Assembly: GCA_910586355.1 (NCBI GenBank)
Contig: CAJUHJ010000005.1
Location: 69,485 to 133,484, forward strand
From: an uncultured Lachnospiraceae bacterium
Lineage (GTDB): Bacteria; Bacillota; Clostridia; Lachnospirales; Lachnospiraceae
Reading direction: 5' to 3'
Length of the DNA stretch: 64,000 nucleotides
Under the pieces are notes generated by a model. It did not search any database and had not been told where the DNA came from. It worked only from the letters and a program-made list of their open reading frames with translations. The translations under genes and the position numbers were made by a program. Within the stretch, counting starts at the first letter, position 1, and each line of letters opens with the position of its first letter. Positions 1 to 8,304 of this stretch are shown piece after piece.

Positions 1-2
1 AT

Positions 3-1235
3 ACAGATGAGAAATTCCACTGGAATAACCTTAAAAATTTAGTTGTAGCTAATAATATGTCTAATTCCGGCGTATGGTTTTTTATCCAATTACTGGATAT
101 GCATTCCCATATTTTATGCCTCCCATGTTGCAAAACTTTTGAAAATGTTTATGAAAACCGTTTGCAATATTTAGAAGGCGATGAATTAATTATTGAAATG
201 GCAGCGCAGGCATTAGGCTACTTCAAATCTGAATTTGAAGAGTTGGAATGTGTTGGACAGCACAAATTTGAGAATTTCTGTCTCGATAAGGAAGGTCAAA
301 ATATTAAAAATGCTTATATAGAGCCAACAGAATTCTTATCAAATCTATATTTACAATTTCCAAAGAACAATATAAAATTAAGTTCATACAGTCAGATGCT
401 GAAAATATATTTTGCTTCATATAATAATTGTTTACAAAGAAAATATGACCCAAATATCAATTACTGGATGATGTATGATATGCATTTGCCAAATTATGAC
501 ATTCGAAATGAATACAACTATTTATCTGCAAATGAATTTAACAGGATTGAACATATCATACTAATACGAGAGCCCGTCCAACATTGTTTTTCCTGGATTA
601 GCAGAGCTATTATCCATTCAGGAAATAATACGGCTGCCAAAAAAGAATTTATATCTGACATCATCAAAAGCGAATTAGGTATAAATATTGAAAGAAAAAA
701 TAATTTTGACAATTTGCACATTATTAAATTTGAAGATATAAAATATAACGGCATATCGACATTGAAAGCTTTCTGCGATTTTTTACAGATACCTTTTGAA
801 GAAACTATGCTTCAAACAACGCTAAACGGAATTGAAGTATATTTTCCAACCCGAACCAAAGAAGGCCTTAAATATATTTCCGGATTTGACACTGCTGCAG
901 TTCAGAAAAAAGATTTTTCAGAAATACTGACACCCTGGGACGAAGTAAGGTTGAATATAATATATGCAATGTTCAAAAAAGCGTTAGGATATACTACGAA
1001 ATATCCATCTTTTTGTGAATTTAAAGATGAAACCATTGAAGATATTTTAAAAGAAGATTTTAAATTTGCAACTATTATTCAAAAAATGGTAGATGAACAT
1101 CTTGAAAAATCAGAACAATATGATGTAAATAACTTTATCAGGGAATTATTTACCGATTATATAAAACAGTATAATAGAGAATCGGTCTCTTATTATGATT
1201 GTATTTGCGCAAAAGAAACGACATCAGTACAATAA
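3..1235 (+). CDS. Sulfotransferase-family protein (5' partial)
   Basis: The reading frame is open from the first bases of the window, so the start lies upstream and about 410 residues are visible. Near residues 19-31 is SNSGVWFFIQLL, resembling the 5'-phosphosulfate binding loop of PAPS-dependent sulfotransferases (usually a GxxxS/T loop followed by a leucine-rich helix and a DxHP-like turn, here DMHSHI). Around residue 189 is LIREPVQHCFSW, the place of the 3'-phosphate binding arginine. Such enzymes move sulfate from PAPS to a hydroxyl, often on a sugar. It leads a + strand series of glycan-type genes and ends 38 bases before the TPP enzyme. An APS kinase about 5.5 kb away could supply PAPS. 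Fold assignment is fairly secure; the acceptor is unknown. Confidence 0.7.
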   Translation, partial: TDEKFHWNNLKNLVVANNMSNSGVWFFIQLLDMHSHILCLPCCKTFENVYENRLQYLEGDELIIEMAAQALGYFKSEFEELECVGQHKFENFCLDKEGQNIKNAYIEPTEFLSNLYLQFPKNNIKLSSYSQMLKIYFASYNNCLQRKYDPNINYWMMYDMHLPNYDIRNEYNYLSANEFNRIEHIILIREPVQHCFSWISRAIIHSGNNTAAKKEFISDIIKSELGINIERKNNFDNLHIIKFEDIKYNGISTLKAFCDFLQIPFEETMLQTTLNGIEVYFPTRTKEGLKYISGFDTAAVQKKDFSEILTPWDEVRLNIIYAMFKKALGYTTKYPSFCEFKDETIEDILKEDFKFATIIQKMVDEHLEKSEQYDVNNFIRELFTDYIKQYNRESVSYYDCICAKETTSVQ

Positions 1236-1273
1236 TACTCAAAACAAACGCCAAGTCTGGAGGAACAACTTAT

Positions 1274-3058
1274 ATGTTAAAACGAGTGGCTGATATTATT
1301 ATGGATACACTGACAGAATATGGAATTAATGATTGTTTTGCCGTGGTTGGCGGCGGAGCCATGTTTTTAGATAATGCATTACTTAAATGCCATAAAATAA
1401 ATAAATATTTTAATCACCACGAACAAGCCTGCGCGATGGCAGCAGAATCCTATGCAAGATACAGCGGAAAAATGGCTGCCGTCTGCGTAACCTCTGGTCC
1501 CGGCGCCACAAATACACTAACTGGTGTGATGGGAGCATGGCAAGATAGTCTGCCTATGATTATTCTATCCGGCCAGGTACGATATGAGATTTCAGTTCCA
1601 AAATCGGGACTTCCTTTACGCTACCGTGGAATACAGGAATTCGAAATTATCCCCTCTGTTCAGAATATGACCAAATATGCTGTTATGCTGACCGATCCAT
1701 ATGCCGTAAAAAAAGAACTGAGTAAAGCAATTTCGATTGCCATGGATGGAAGAAGAGGTCCCGTCTGGCTGGATATTCCACAAGACATTCAAAGTGCATT
1801 TGTAGAAGAAAATGAATTATATGATATAGAAGATTATAAAAGCGCGATTCCTGGTTTACCAAAAGAAGATCTTATAGATGTTTTACAACAATTACAATCT
1901 GCAAAACGTCCCTGTATACTGACGGGTTCGGGTATTAGAAGCGGAAATACTATGGAGGCGTTTTTAAACTTCATAGACGATATGCAGATTCCCGTTATTG
2001 GAGGCGCATGGGTTGCAGATAATCTTTATATGGAACATCCTCTTTACTTTGGCTCTTCCGGTAATGTCGGTTCCCGTGCCGGAAATTTTATATTACAAAA
2101 TGCAGATACTATTTTAACCCTGGGAAACAGTTTAGGATTCCGACAGACAGGCTTCAACCAAGAAGGATTTGCTCCTAATGCCAAAATATACATGGTAGAT
2201 GCCGATGCAAACGAATCCCTAAAACCCGGGCTTAGAATCCAGAAATTACTGCATACCGATTTGCATCAATTTTTTGAAGCTGCCAGACAATACACTGCGC
2301 CAACACCCCCCAAAAAAGAATGGTTAGAATATTGTCAAACATTGAAAAATCGTTTTTCATCTTTTGAAGCAATTGAACATGGCATCAATATGTCAGACAG
2401 AGTTTCTTCCTATTACTTTTGGAATTTATTCTGCACATATGAACCAGAAAACAGCATTCTAGCTCTCGGAAATAACAGCGCAAATACCGCAAAACTACAA
2501 ATAGGTATTCAAAAGAAGAACCAACGAATTCTTACCAATTACACTTGCGGTTCAATGGGGTATGATATTCCGGCTGCAATAGGCGCAGCAGTTGCCTCTA
2601 ATTCCCAGATATACTGTATTACAGGTGATGGCAGTATTATGATGAATCTTCAGGAATTGCAAACAATCGTACAATATGACCTTCCAATTTCTATCGTTAT
2701 TTTCTCAAACGAAGGGTACGGCGCAATCAGACAAACTTCAAAGAATTTTTTTCAGGGTGAATATATTGGCTGTACACCAGATACCGGAGTCAGCTTCCCT
2801 AGTTTTGAAAAAATAGCAAATACCTTCGGCTTTGAATATATCTGCTGCCATAACAACAGCGAAGCAGATTCCTGTCTAAAGCAATTTACGCAGAAGAAAC
2901 ATCGGGTTTTATTGGAAGTGCTGCAAGCGTTCGATGATCCCATTCTGCCAAAGGTTATGTCCCGATTAGATGAAAATGGAAAAATGCAAACACCGGCATT
3001 ACATGACATGTATCCATTTTTAGATGAAAGTGAAATAAAAAAACTCATGCTGTCTTAA
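1274..3058 (+). CDS. Thiamine pyrophosphate enzyme, acetolactate synthase-like
   Basis: A 594-residue protein with the three-domain order of acetohydroxyacid synthase-like enzymes. The catalytic Glu lies in HHEQACAMAAESYAR near residue 50, and the TPP/Mg motif starts at GDGSIMMNLQELQ near residue 451 and ends with NEGYGAIRQ. The frame is open about 25 codons further upstream, but AGGA at 1261-1264 places the start at the ATG at 1274. It is not preceded by a small regulatory subunit gene as biosynthetic ilvB usually is, and sits among sugar-modifying genes. ALS homologues in glycan loci can act as YerE-type enzymes that add a two-carbon branch to a 4-keto nucleotide sugar; that role is an inference here. 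An ordinary acetolactate synthase is the alternative. Confidence 0.75.
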   Translation: MLKRVADIIMDTLTEYGINDCFAVVGGGAMFLDNALLKCHKINKYFNHHEQACAMAAESYARYSGKMAAVCVTSGPGATNTLTGVMGAWQDSLPMIILSGQVRYEISVPKSGLPLRYRGIQEFEIIPSVQNMTKYAVMLTDPYAVKKELSKAISIAMDGRRGPVWLDIPQDIQSAFVEENELYDIEDYKSAIPGLPKEDLIDVLQQLQSAKRPCILTGSGIRSGNTMEAFLNFIDDMQIPVIGGAWVADNLYMEHPLYFGSSGNVGSRAGNFILQNADTILTLGNSLGFRQTGFNQEGFAPNAKIYMVDADANESLKPGLRIQKLLHTDLHQFFEAARQYTAPTPPKKEWLEYCQTLKNRFSSFEAIEHGINMSDRVSSYYFWNLFCTYEPENSILALGNNSANTAKLQIGIQKKNQRILTNYTCGSMGYDIPAAIGAAVASNSQIYCITGDGSIMMNLQELQTIVQYDLPISIVIFSNEGYGAIRQTSKNFFQGEYIGCTPDTGVSFPSFEKIANTFGFEYICCHNNSEADSCLKQFTQKKHRVLLEVLQAFDDPILPKVMSRLDENGKMQTPALHDMYPFLDESEIKKLMLS

Positions 3059-3086
3059 AAATATAAAACAATATGGAGGCGAAACT

Positions 3087-4100
3087 ATGAGCGCAATCAG
3101 AAGAGCTAAAATATACGCAAGAGAAAGAACCCCGCTTGAAGAGGTCCTCCCGCTTCAAGCGCCATTTGCAATTCAAATTGATATATGCAGCGCATGCAAT
3201 TTAAAATGTAACTTTTGTTTTCACTCAGATACAGAAACCATACAAAAATCCAACATAAAATTTGGCACAATGTCTTTAGAACTATTTCAAAAAATTATAG
3301 ACGATATGCGCGCATGCTGGGGAAAACAAGCAATCAAAAAATTAAGGCTGTTTAAGGTTGGCGAACCATTAATGAATCCAGATGTTGGCAGAATGGTAGC
3401 TTATGCAAAAGAAGCAGAGGTCGCAGAATGTATTGAAATAACAACCAATGGTACGCTTCTGAACGAAAAACTCAGTCTTGAACTGATAGATGCAGGACTT
3501 GACATATTAAATATTTCGGTCAATGGAATTAACGAACAGCAGTACAAGGATGTCTGCCAATATGAAATGGATTTTAAAGATTTTTATAAAAAAATAGAAT
3601 TTTTCTATAAACATAAACAGAATTGCAAAATTTTTATCAAGTATAGCGACATCGGTTACATCGAAACAGAAAAACAAATTTTTTATCACACATTTGAAAC
3701 AGTATCTGATGAAATTTTTGTAGAAACCATTTCCTCAACTCTTTGGCAAGATACAAATATTGGCCAAAAAATAAACAATGCTCATAAAGGCACTTACGGA
3801 CAAGACCTAAAACGAAAAGAAGTATGTCCTTTTCTATTTACAACAATGGTAATTAATCATTCCGGCATTGCACATCTATGTTGTGTTGACTGGAAAACAG
3901 AGTATATTTTAGGCGATTTAAAAACCGAAAAAATCGCAGATATCTGGAATGGAGAAAAACTTCGCAATTATCAAAAACTTCACTTAAAAAAAATGAAAGA
4001 TAAAATCACTATTTGCAGACAGTGCGAAAGTCTGTCTGCAAATACGACCGACGATATAGACGACTATGCAGAAGTTATCTTAAAACGCATTGAAGATTAG
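3087..4100 (+). CDS. Radical SAM protein with SPASM-like C-terminus
   Basis: This 337-residue protein has the radical SAM cluster motif CxxxCxxC at C37, C41 and C44 (CNLKCNFC), followed by GEPLMNP and TTNGTLL segments typical of the SAM-binding barrel. The last third has further cysteines (CPF, LCCVDW, CRQC) with the IWNGEKLRNYQ stretch typical of SPASM/twitch domains that bind auxiliary Fe-S clusters. A good GGAGG site precedes the ATG by seven bases. It lies between the TPP enzyme and the epimerase in the same operon. The family modifies peptides, sugars or cofactors; the substrate cannot be told from the sequence, but the context suggests a sugar or surface precursor. Confidence 0.8.
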   Translation: MSAIRRAKIYARERTPLEEVLPLQAPFAIQIDICSACNLKCNFCFHSDTETIQKSNIKFGTMSLELFQKIIDDMRACWGKQAIKKLRLFKVGEPLMNPDVGRMVAYAKEAEVAECIEITTNGTLLNEKLSLELIDAGLDILNISVNGINEQQYKDVCQYEMDFKDFYKKIEFFYKHKQNCKIFIKYSDIGYIETEKQIFYHTFETVSDEIFVETISSTLWQDTNIGQKINNAHKGTYGQDLKRKEVCPFLFTTMVINHSGIAHLCCVDWKTEYILGDLKTEKIADIWNGEKLRNYQKLHLKKMKDKITICRQCESLSANTTDDIDDYAEVILKRIED

Positions 4101-4110
4101 GAGAAATTGT

Positions 4111-5054
4111 ATGAAAGCTATTATAACAGGAGGAACCGGATTCATAGGCCGACACGTAGTTGCCGAGTTATTAAATTCAGGCGTGGATGTAACAGTCTTA
4201 ACTTCTATTTTACCCCCCCCCCAGACTGTCCGCACGCCAAAAACCACTCTTTATTGAAAATAATACATACCACCTATCAATATGATGATCTGGCGCGGCA
4301 ATTATCCGGCGAAAAATTTGATATATTTTACCATTTGGGCTGGGCGGGCGTCGATGGCAAAGAAAAAAACAATATTTCTCTGCAATTAAGTAATATCCAG
4401 ACGTCTCTTGATATGCTGCATCTCTCTAAATTTTTGAAATGTAATTTATTTCTGGCTGCAGGAACAGTGGCAGAATATGTTTTTAATGAACATGTAATTG
4501 ACTTTTCAAAGAAACAAACGCCTAATGATGTCTACGGCGCCACAAAAACTTCAGTCCATTATCTGTTAGAGGCTGTTGCCGCACAATTAGAACAAGATAT
4601 GATTTGGGCAGTTCTTCCAAGCACATATGGAGAAGGAAGAACCGAAGGCAATATTCTCACCTATACAATTACAACACTTTTAGAGGGAAAATGTCCAGAA
4701 TATGGAAACCTGCAATCTATGTGGGATTTTGTATATGTAACTGATGTCGCAAAGGCAATTATTAAAATCGGAGAACTCGGAAAGCATAATAGAACTTATG
4801 GAATAGGGAGCGGAACGCATCAAACACTTCGAGAATATATCTGTACCATTCGAGATCTGATTGACCCGAAACTCCCTTTAGGTATTGGAAAAATCGAAAA
4901 TTCTGTTGGGAAAACACATCATATAAATATATTACCAAGTTCCTGTATTAATATTGAACCTCTTACCAGTGATACTGGCTGGAAGCCGGTAATTACGTTT
5001 GAGGAAGGCATTCAAAGAACAATTCAGTATTACAAAAATACAGGAATGAGGTAA
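4111..5054 (+). CDS. NAD-dependent sugar epimerase/dehydratase, out of frame at a C10 tract
   Basis: The extended short-chain dehydrogenase N-terminus with GGTGFIG (NAD-binding GxxGxxG) starts at ATG 4111, seven bases after AGGAG at 4099-4103. Reading from this start stops at 4255-4257 after 48 codons, because ten C bases at 4213-4222 put the rest in another frame. The remaining family features lie in that second frame: FDIFYHLGWAG, a YGATK active-site segment near 4533, and SMWDFVYVTDVAKAI. One extra C (or two fewer) would join the frames into about 314 residues, normal for the family, reading through a short Pro run. As read the gene is OFF. It probably acts on a nucleotide sugar; the exact sugar is unknown. 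Confidence 0.8.
4213..4222 (+). repeat. Poly-C tract (10 C) inside the epimerase gene
   Basis: Ten consecutive C bases in an AT-rich gene, at codons 35-38 of the epimerase, exactly where the reading frame breaks. Homopolymeric C or G tracts of 8 or more are the classical substrate of slipped-strand phase variation in surface-glycan genes, for example in Campylobacter. Lengths of 8 or 11 C would restore a full-length protein. Confidence 0.8.
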
Positions 5055-5058
5055 AATT

Positions 5059-6030
5059 ATGAATAAAAAAATGATACTAACAATCGCTATACCTACTTAT
5101 AATCGCTGTGATTTATTATGCCAGTCATTAGACAGCGTACTAGAACAGATGGAAGACAACATAGAAATCCTTGTATCAGATAACGCTTCCACGGATGATA
5201 CTCAGACGATTATGAAAAAATATTGTGAAAAATATAATATACGTTACTTTCGTAATTCTGAAAATCTAGGTATGGATAAAAATTTTTTAAATTGTTTTCA
5301 AAAAGCGAATGGCGAATACATACAGTTTCTCTCCGATGATGATATATTATTACCCGGAGCATTACAAAAAATCATATATCTGTTAAAAACAGAAGAGCCT
5401 GCTTACATTAACTTAAATTCATTCACTTATTCCACAAAGATATTTAATCCAAACGAAAGAAAAGCTCCCAGAATACAGCTCAAAGAATCAGGTGATTTAA
5501 TTACTTATGATAAAAATCTGATTATGGAATATATCGGTGTTTATGTTACTTATATATCTGCAACCATCCTCAAAATGAGCAAATTTAAACAGATAAAGAA
5601 TCCTGAGCAATATTTTGGAACCCATTTTTTGCATGCGCATTTAGTATTTCGCATTCTCTCAGAAGAGAATAACAAAATGATAATAACAAAGGCTCCTTAT
5701 TTAGCTGCAAAAAATAATAATAGCGGCGGATTCAATTTATATGATGTTTGGGTGAAACAATATAAAAAACTCCTTATTCAGACCGGTTTCCAGAGCGGCT
5801 TCCAGAAAAGTCAAATGAAAAAAATCTTTATTGATGACATGAAAGGTTTTATTAAAGATTCCATCTTAAAATATAGTGTAGAGGATAACCATTATGAAAT
5901 GAACCATAAATGGATTTTATTTATAAACACATATATGTATCCTTCCCTATGGTTTCGTGTATGGCCTTATGCAATCCTCCCACGCCCAATCCTAAACCAT
6001 ATATATATTCAGAAAAGGAAGAAAAAATGA
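5059..6030 (+). CDS. Glycosyltransferase family 2
   Basis: A 323-residue GT-A enzyme: the N-terminus TIAIPTYNRCDLL begins the nucleotide-binding Rossmann half, VSDNASTDDT follows at about residues 39-48, and the metal-binding acidic cluster is SDDD at 92-95. The C-terminal half is divergent and rich in basic and aromatic residues. It starts just after the epimerase (4 bases) with GAGGT as ribosome binding site and overlaps the next gene by ATGA, so translation is coupled. It should transfer a sugar from a nucleotide donor; donor and acceptor are not evident. In this locus the product may be a flagellin glycan or a surface polysaccharide. Confidence 0.85.
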   Translation: MNKKMILTIAIPTYNRCDLLCQSLDSVLEQMEDNIEILVSDNASTDDTQTIMKKYCEKYNIRYFRNSENLGMDKNFLNCFQKANGEYIQFLSDDDILLPGALQKIIYLLKTEEPAYINLNSFTYSTKIFNPNERKAPRIQLKESGDLITYDKNLIMEYIGVYVTYISATILKMSKFKQIKNPEQYFGTHFLHAHLVFRILSEENNKMIITKAPYLAAKNNNSGGFNLYDVWVKQYKKLLIQTGFQSGFQKSQMKKIFIDDMKGFIKDSILKYSVEDNHYEMNHKWILFINTYMYPSLWFRVWPYAILPRPILNHIYIQKRKKK

Positions 6031-6716
6031 AATTATCATTACCAAAAAAAGAACTTCAAACATACACGATAAAACAATTAGAAATCTATTTCCCAGACGG
6101 TCGCAGCTTAAATGGCCGTGATATTGATATTTCATTTGAACAGGCTTTAGAACGGACGGAAAATTGTTTTCGTTATATTAAAAACGCTGCATATTCAGAT
6201 GACCATGGAATGTCCTTTTTTTCACATCTTCATTCTGACCAATATGCGCAATTTTTATATTTTTGGGCCAATTCTTTATGGAAATTATCCGAAAATAAAA
6301 CTGTGTGTGATAAACTGATTTACTTGAATAAAGCATTACATAATTTTTTCATCTCATATAAAGGTGCATTGCCAAATATCTTTTTCCTAACACACCCAGT
6401 AGGAAGTGTAATTGGCAACGCATCTTATAGTGATTTTTTGGTAATCGGTCAAAATGTTACGATTAATACTGGAGAAGACCCTAACGGAGAAACTGTTCCA
6501 AAACTTGGAAAAGGACTGTATCTGGCTGCTGGAGCAAAAATTATAGGAAATGAACCAATCGGAGATCGGGTATCTATCGGTGTTGACGCATTCGTTTACG
6601 GACAACCGATTCCAAATGATTCAGTTGTATTGCGTGACCCAGACGGAAAAATCCAAATAAGAAACCGAAAGAAGAAATTGTGTAAAGCTCAACAATATTT
6701 TAATATTAGAATCTAA
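6027..6716 (+). CDS. Hexapeptide-repeat acyltransferase, serine acetyltransferase-like
   Basis: The frame extends upstream to 5910, but the start that fits is ATG 6027, which overlaps the glycosyltransferase stop as ATGA and follows AGGAAG. The 229-residue product has a C-terminal left-handed beta-helix: imperfect hexapeptides such as IGNASYSDFLVIGQNVTI, GKGLYLAAGAKIIG and IGDRVSIGVDAFVYG, as in CysE/NodB-type acetyltransferases. The N-terminal 110 residues are helical and unfamiliar. It probably O- or N-acetylates a sugar made by this operon rather than making O-acetylserine, judging by context. Its end overlaps the convergent APS kinase gene by 11 bases. Confidence 0.7.
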   Translation: MKLSLPKKELQTYTIKQLEIYFPDGRSLNGRDIDISFEQALERTENCFRYIKNAAYSDDHGMSFFSHLHSDQYAQFLYFWANSLWKLSENKTVCDKLIYLNKALHNFFISYKGALPNIFFLTHPVGSVIGNASYSDFLVIGQNVTINTGEDPNGETVPKLGKGLYLAAGAKIIGNEPIGDRVSIGVDAFVYGQPIPNDSVVLRDPDGKIQIRNRKKKLCKAQQYFNIRI

Positions 6717-7221
6717 GTTTCAATGAATTTATAATAATTTCCACCTGCTCTTCCGGAGTATACTCACCATCATTGTTTAAAACCAAATCCGGATGCTTTG
6801 GTTCATCCATACCAACTTGAAACCCAGCCAGTTCTTTTTCCACTCCCTTCTGGTAACTACTATATAGGCCTTTTTGATCCCGTGCCTGTAATGTTTCTAT
6901 CGTAGCTTTAATATAAATTTCACGATAATTTTCTATATTTTCACGGTTCCAGTCACGCACACTGTCAAACATAGAAACCGTACAACAAATAACATGTATT
7001 CCCTGTCTCTGCAGCAGATTACATAATCTAGAATAACGCATAGCACATTTTATTCTATCATTTTCCGAATAACCCAAATCATTACCAAAAACCTGCCTTA
7101 AAATGTCGCCATCCAAAAATACTGAATTTGCATATTTTTTCTTTAATCGATTATATAATATTTTCCCAATTGTCGTTTTACCAGCGCCCGAAAGCCCAGT
7201 GATCCAATAAACTACACCCAT
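6706..7221 (-). CDS. cysC: Adenylylsulfate kinase (APS kinase)
   Basis: A 171-residue kinase with P-loop GLSGAGKTT at residues 9-17, the DGD motif at 37-39, FGNDLGYSENDR at about 44-55 (family consensus: DLGFSxxDR) and the RDQKGLY segment matching RDPKGLYKKA of CysC. It phosphorylates APS to PAPS, the donor for sulfotransferases. The frame is open to 7308, but AGGAG about seven bases ahead fixes ATG 7221. No ATP sulfurylase or PAPS reductase is adjacent, which argues against sulfate assimilation and for a dedicated sulfation role with the sulfotransferase at the window start. A SigD-type promoter lies about 145 bases upstream, with a terminator-like hairpin between. Confidence 0.8.
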   Translation of the reverse strand: MGVVYWITGLSGAGKTTIGKILYNRLKKKYANSVFLDGDILRQVFGNDLGYSENDRIKCAMRYSRLCNLLQRQGIHVICCTVSMFDSVRDWNRENIENYREIYIKATIETLQARDQKGLYSSYQKGVEKELAGFQVGMDEPKHPDLVLNNDGEYTPEEQVEIIINSLKLRF

Positions 7222-7279
7222 ATCGCTTCTCCTACTTTTATGAAATATGTTGTTCTGCAAAGTATACCAAGGTAATAAT

Positions 7280-7301
7280 AAAAAAGCTGACATCTGCCAA
7301 C
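7280..7301 (-). terminator. Terminator-like hairpin in the APS kinase leader
   Basis: On the minus strand GUUGGC-AGAU-GUCAGC forms a 6-bp stem with two G-U pairs, followed by six U. It lies between the SigD-type promoter (7364-7390) and the start codon at 7221, so it would stop or attenuate the transcript. A near-identical hairpin stands in the same place in the leader of the gene at 15120-15449. Confidence 0.55.
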
Positions 7302-7363
7302 TTCTCAATCTTAATACCCTATTTTCAAAAATAATTTTGTTGTGAATATTATTCCATTATTAT

Positions 7364-7390
7364 ATATCGGACAATCGTTGAAAAACTTTA
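7364..7390 (-). promoter_or_regulatory. SigD (sigma-28) promoter for APS kinase
   Basis: Minus strand TAAA (7387-7390), 15-base spacer, TCCGATAT (7364-7371). This matches the SigD consensus TAAA-N14-16-GCCGATAT in all but one -10 base and resembles the two flagellin promoters in this window. Confidence 0.75.
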
Positions 7391-7400
7391 GTACTATATA

Positions 7401-7428
7401 TAAAATTTTCAATAGATTTTGCCGATAT
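7401..7428 (+). promoter_or_regulatory. SigD (sigma-28) promoter for the phosphonate operon
   Basis: Plus strand TAAA (7401-7404), 16-base spacer, GCCGATAT (7421-7428): a perfect match to the SigD consensus. It points at the methyltransferase starting 57 bases downstream and is divergent from the promoter at 7364-7390, with only 10 bases between the two -35 boxes. Confidence 0.8.
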
Positions 7429-7484
7429 ATAGTTATGTATTATAGTCCAAACTAAAAAATGGAATTAAAGAAGGAGGTTTTCGA

Positions 7485-8234
7485 ATGAAAACAGAATGGG
7501 ATTACACAAATCTGGCAGATGCATACTTAAAACGTCCGGATTACGCACAGAATGCTATTGATAAAATGATTGCGCAGGCAGGTCTAAAAAAAGGCGATAT
7601 GGCGTGTGATGTGGGGGCCGGCGCCGCTCATCTGACTTTAAAACTGGCTGAATTTGGTTTAAACGTTTATGCAGTAGAACCAAATGACGCAATGCGTGGA
7701 AATGGAATAAAAAGAACAAAACAATTTGATAATGTTCAGTGGTTTGAAGGAGTTGGCGAGCATACGGGAATGGAGTCCGACATATTTGATATTGTTACTT
7801 TTGGTTCTTCATTCAGTGTTTGTAACCGTCAAGAAGCTTTACAGGAATGCAAAAGAATTTTAAAACCAAATGGATGGTTTGCATGTATGTGGAATCATAG
7901 AGATTTAAATGATCCCCTTCAAAAGAAGATCGAAGACGTAATAAAAAAAGAAATCGAAGGATATTCTTATGGGACAAGACGTGAGGATCAAACAGATGAA
8001 ATAAATAAAAGCGGTTTATTTAAAGAAGTTGTCTATGTTGAAGGAACCGTTTTACATAATGTTTTAGCCGAAGATTTTATAGAAGGATGGAAGTCTCACG
8101 GAACAGTATACCGTCAATCTAAAGGGAAATTTGACTTGATTAATAAAGAAATTCGTGAAGTAGTAGAAGCCCAGGGAGAAGAATATATTAAGATTCCTTA
8201 TACAACAAAAATATGGATGGCGCAAGTAAAATAG
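7485..8234 (+). CDS. Class I SAM-dependent methyltransferase
   Basis: A 249-residue methyltransferase: motif I CDVGAGAAHL at residues 41-50, the acidic motif II end AVEPNDAM near 65, a FDIVTFGSSF motif IV region and LKPNGWFACMW post-IV strand, as in UbiE/type 11 methyltransferases. A strong AAGGAGG site precedes ATG 7485. It is the first gene of the operon behind the consensus SigD promoter at 7401-7428, followed 70 bases later by the radical SAM fusion. The substrate may be a sugar, a phosphonate ester or a protein side chain; nothing in the sequence decides this. Confidence 0.8.
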   Translation: MKTEWDYTNLADAYLKRPDYAQNAIDKMIAQAGLKKGDMACDVGAGAAHLTLKLAEFGLNVYAVEPNDAMRGNGIKRTKQFDNVQWFEGVGEHTGMESDIFDIVTFGSSFSVCNRQEALQECKRILKPNGWFACMWNHRDLNDPLQKKIEDVIKKEIEGYSYGTRREDQTDEINKSGLFKEVVYVEGTVLHNVLAEDFIEGWKSHGTVYRQSKGKFDLINKEIREVVEAQGEEYIKIPYTTKIWMAQVK

Positions 8235-8304
8235 TAATAAATATAGATATAATTCTGTCATCTCATGTCAAGTTCTGACAAAAACGATAGAGAGGAACAT
8301 AGTT

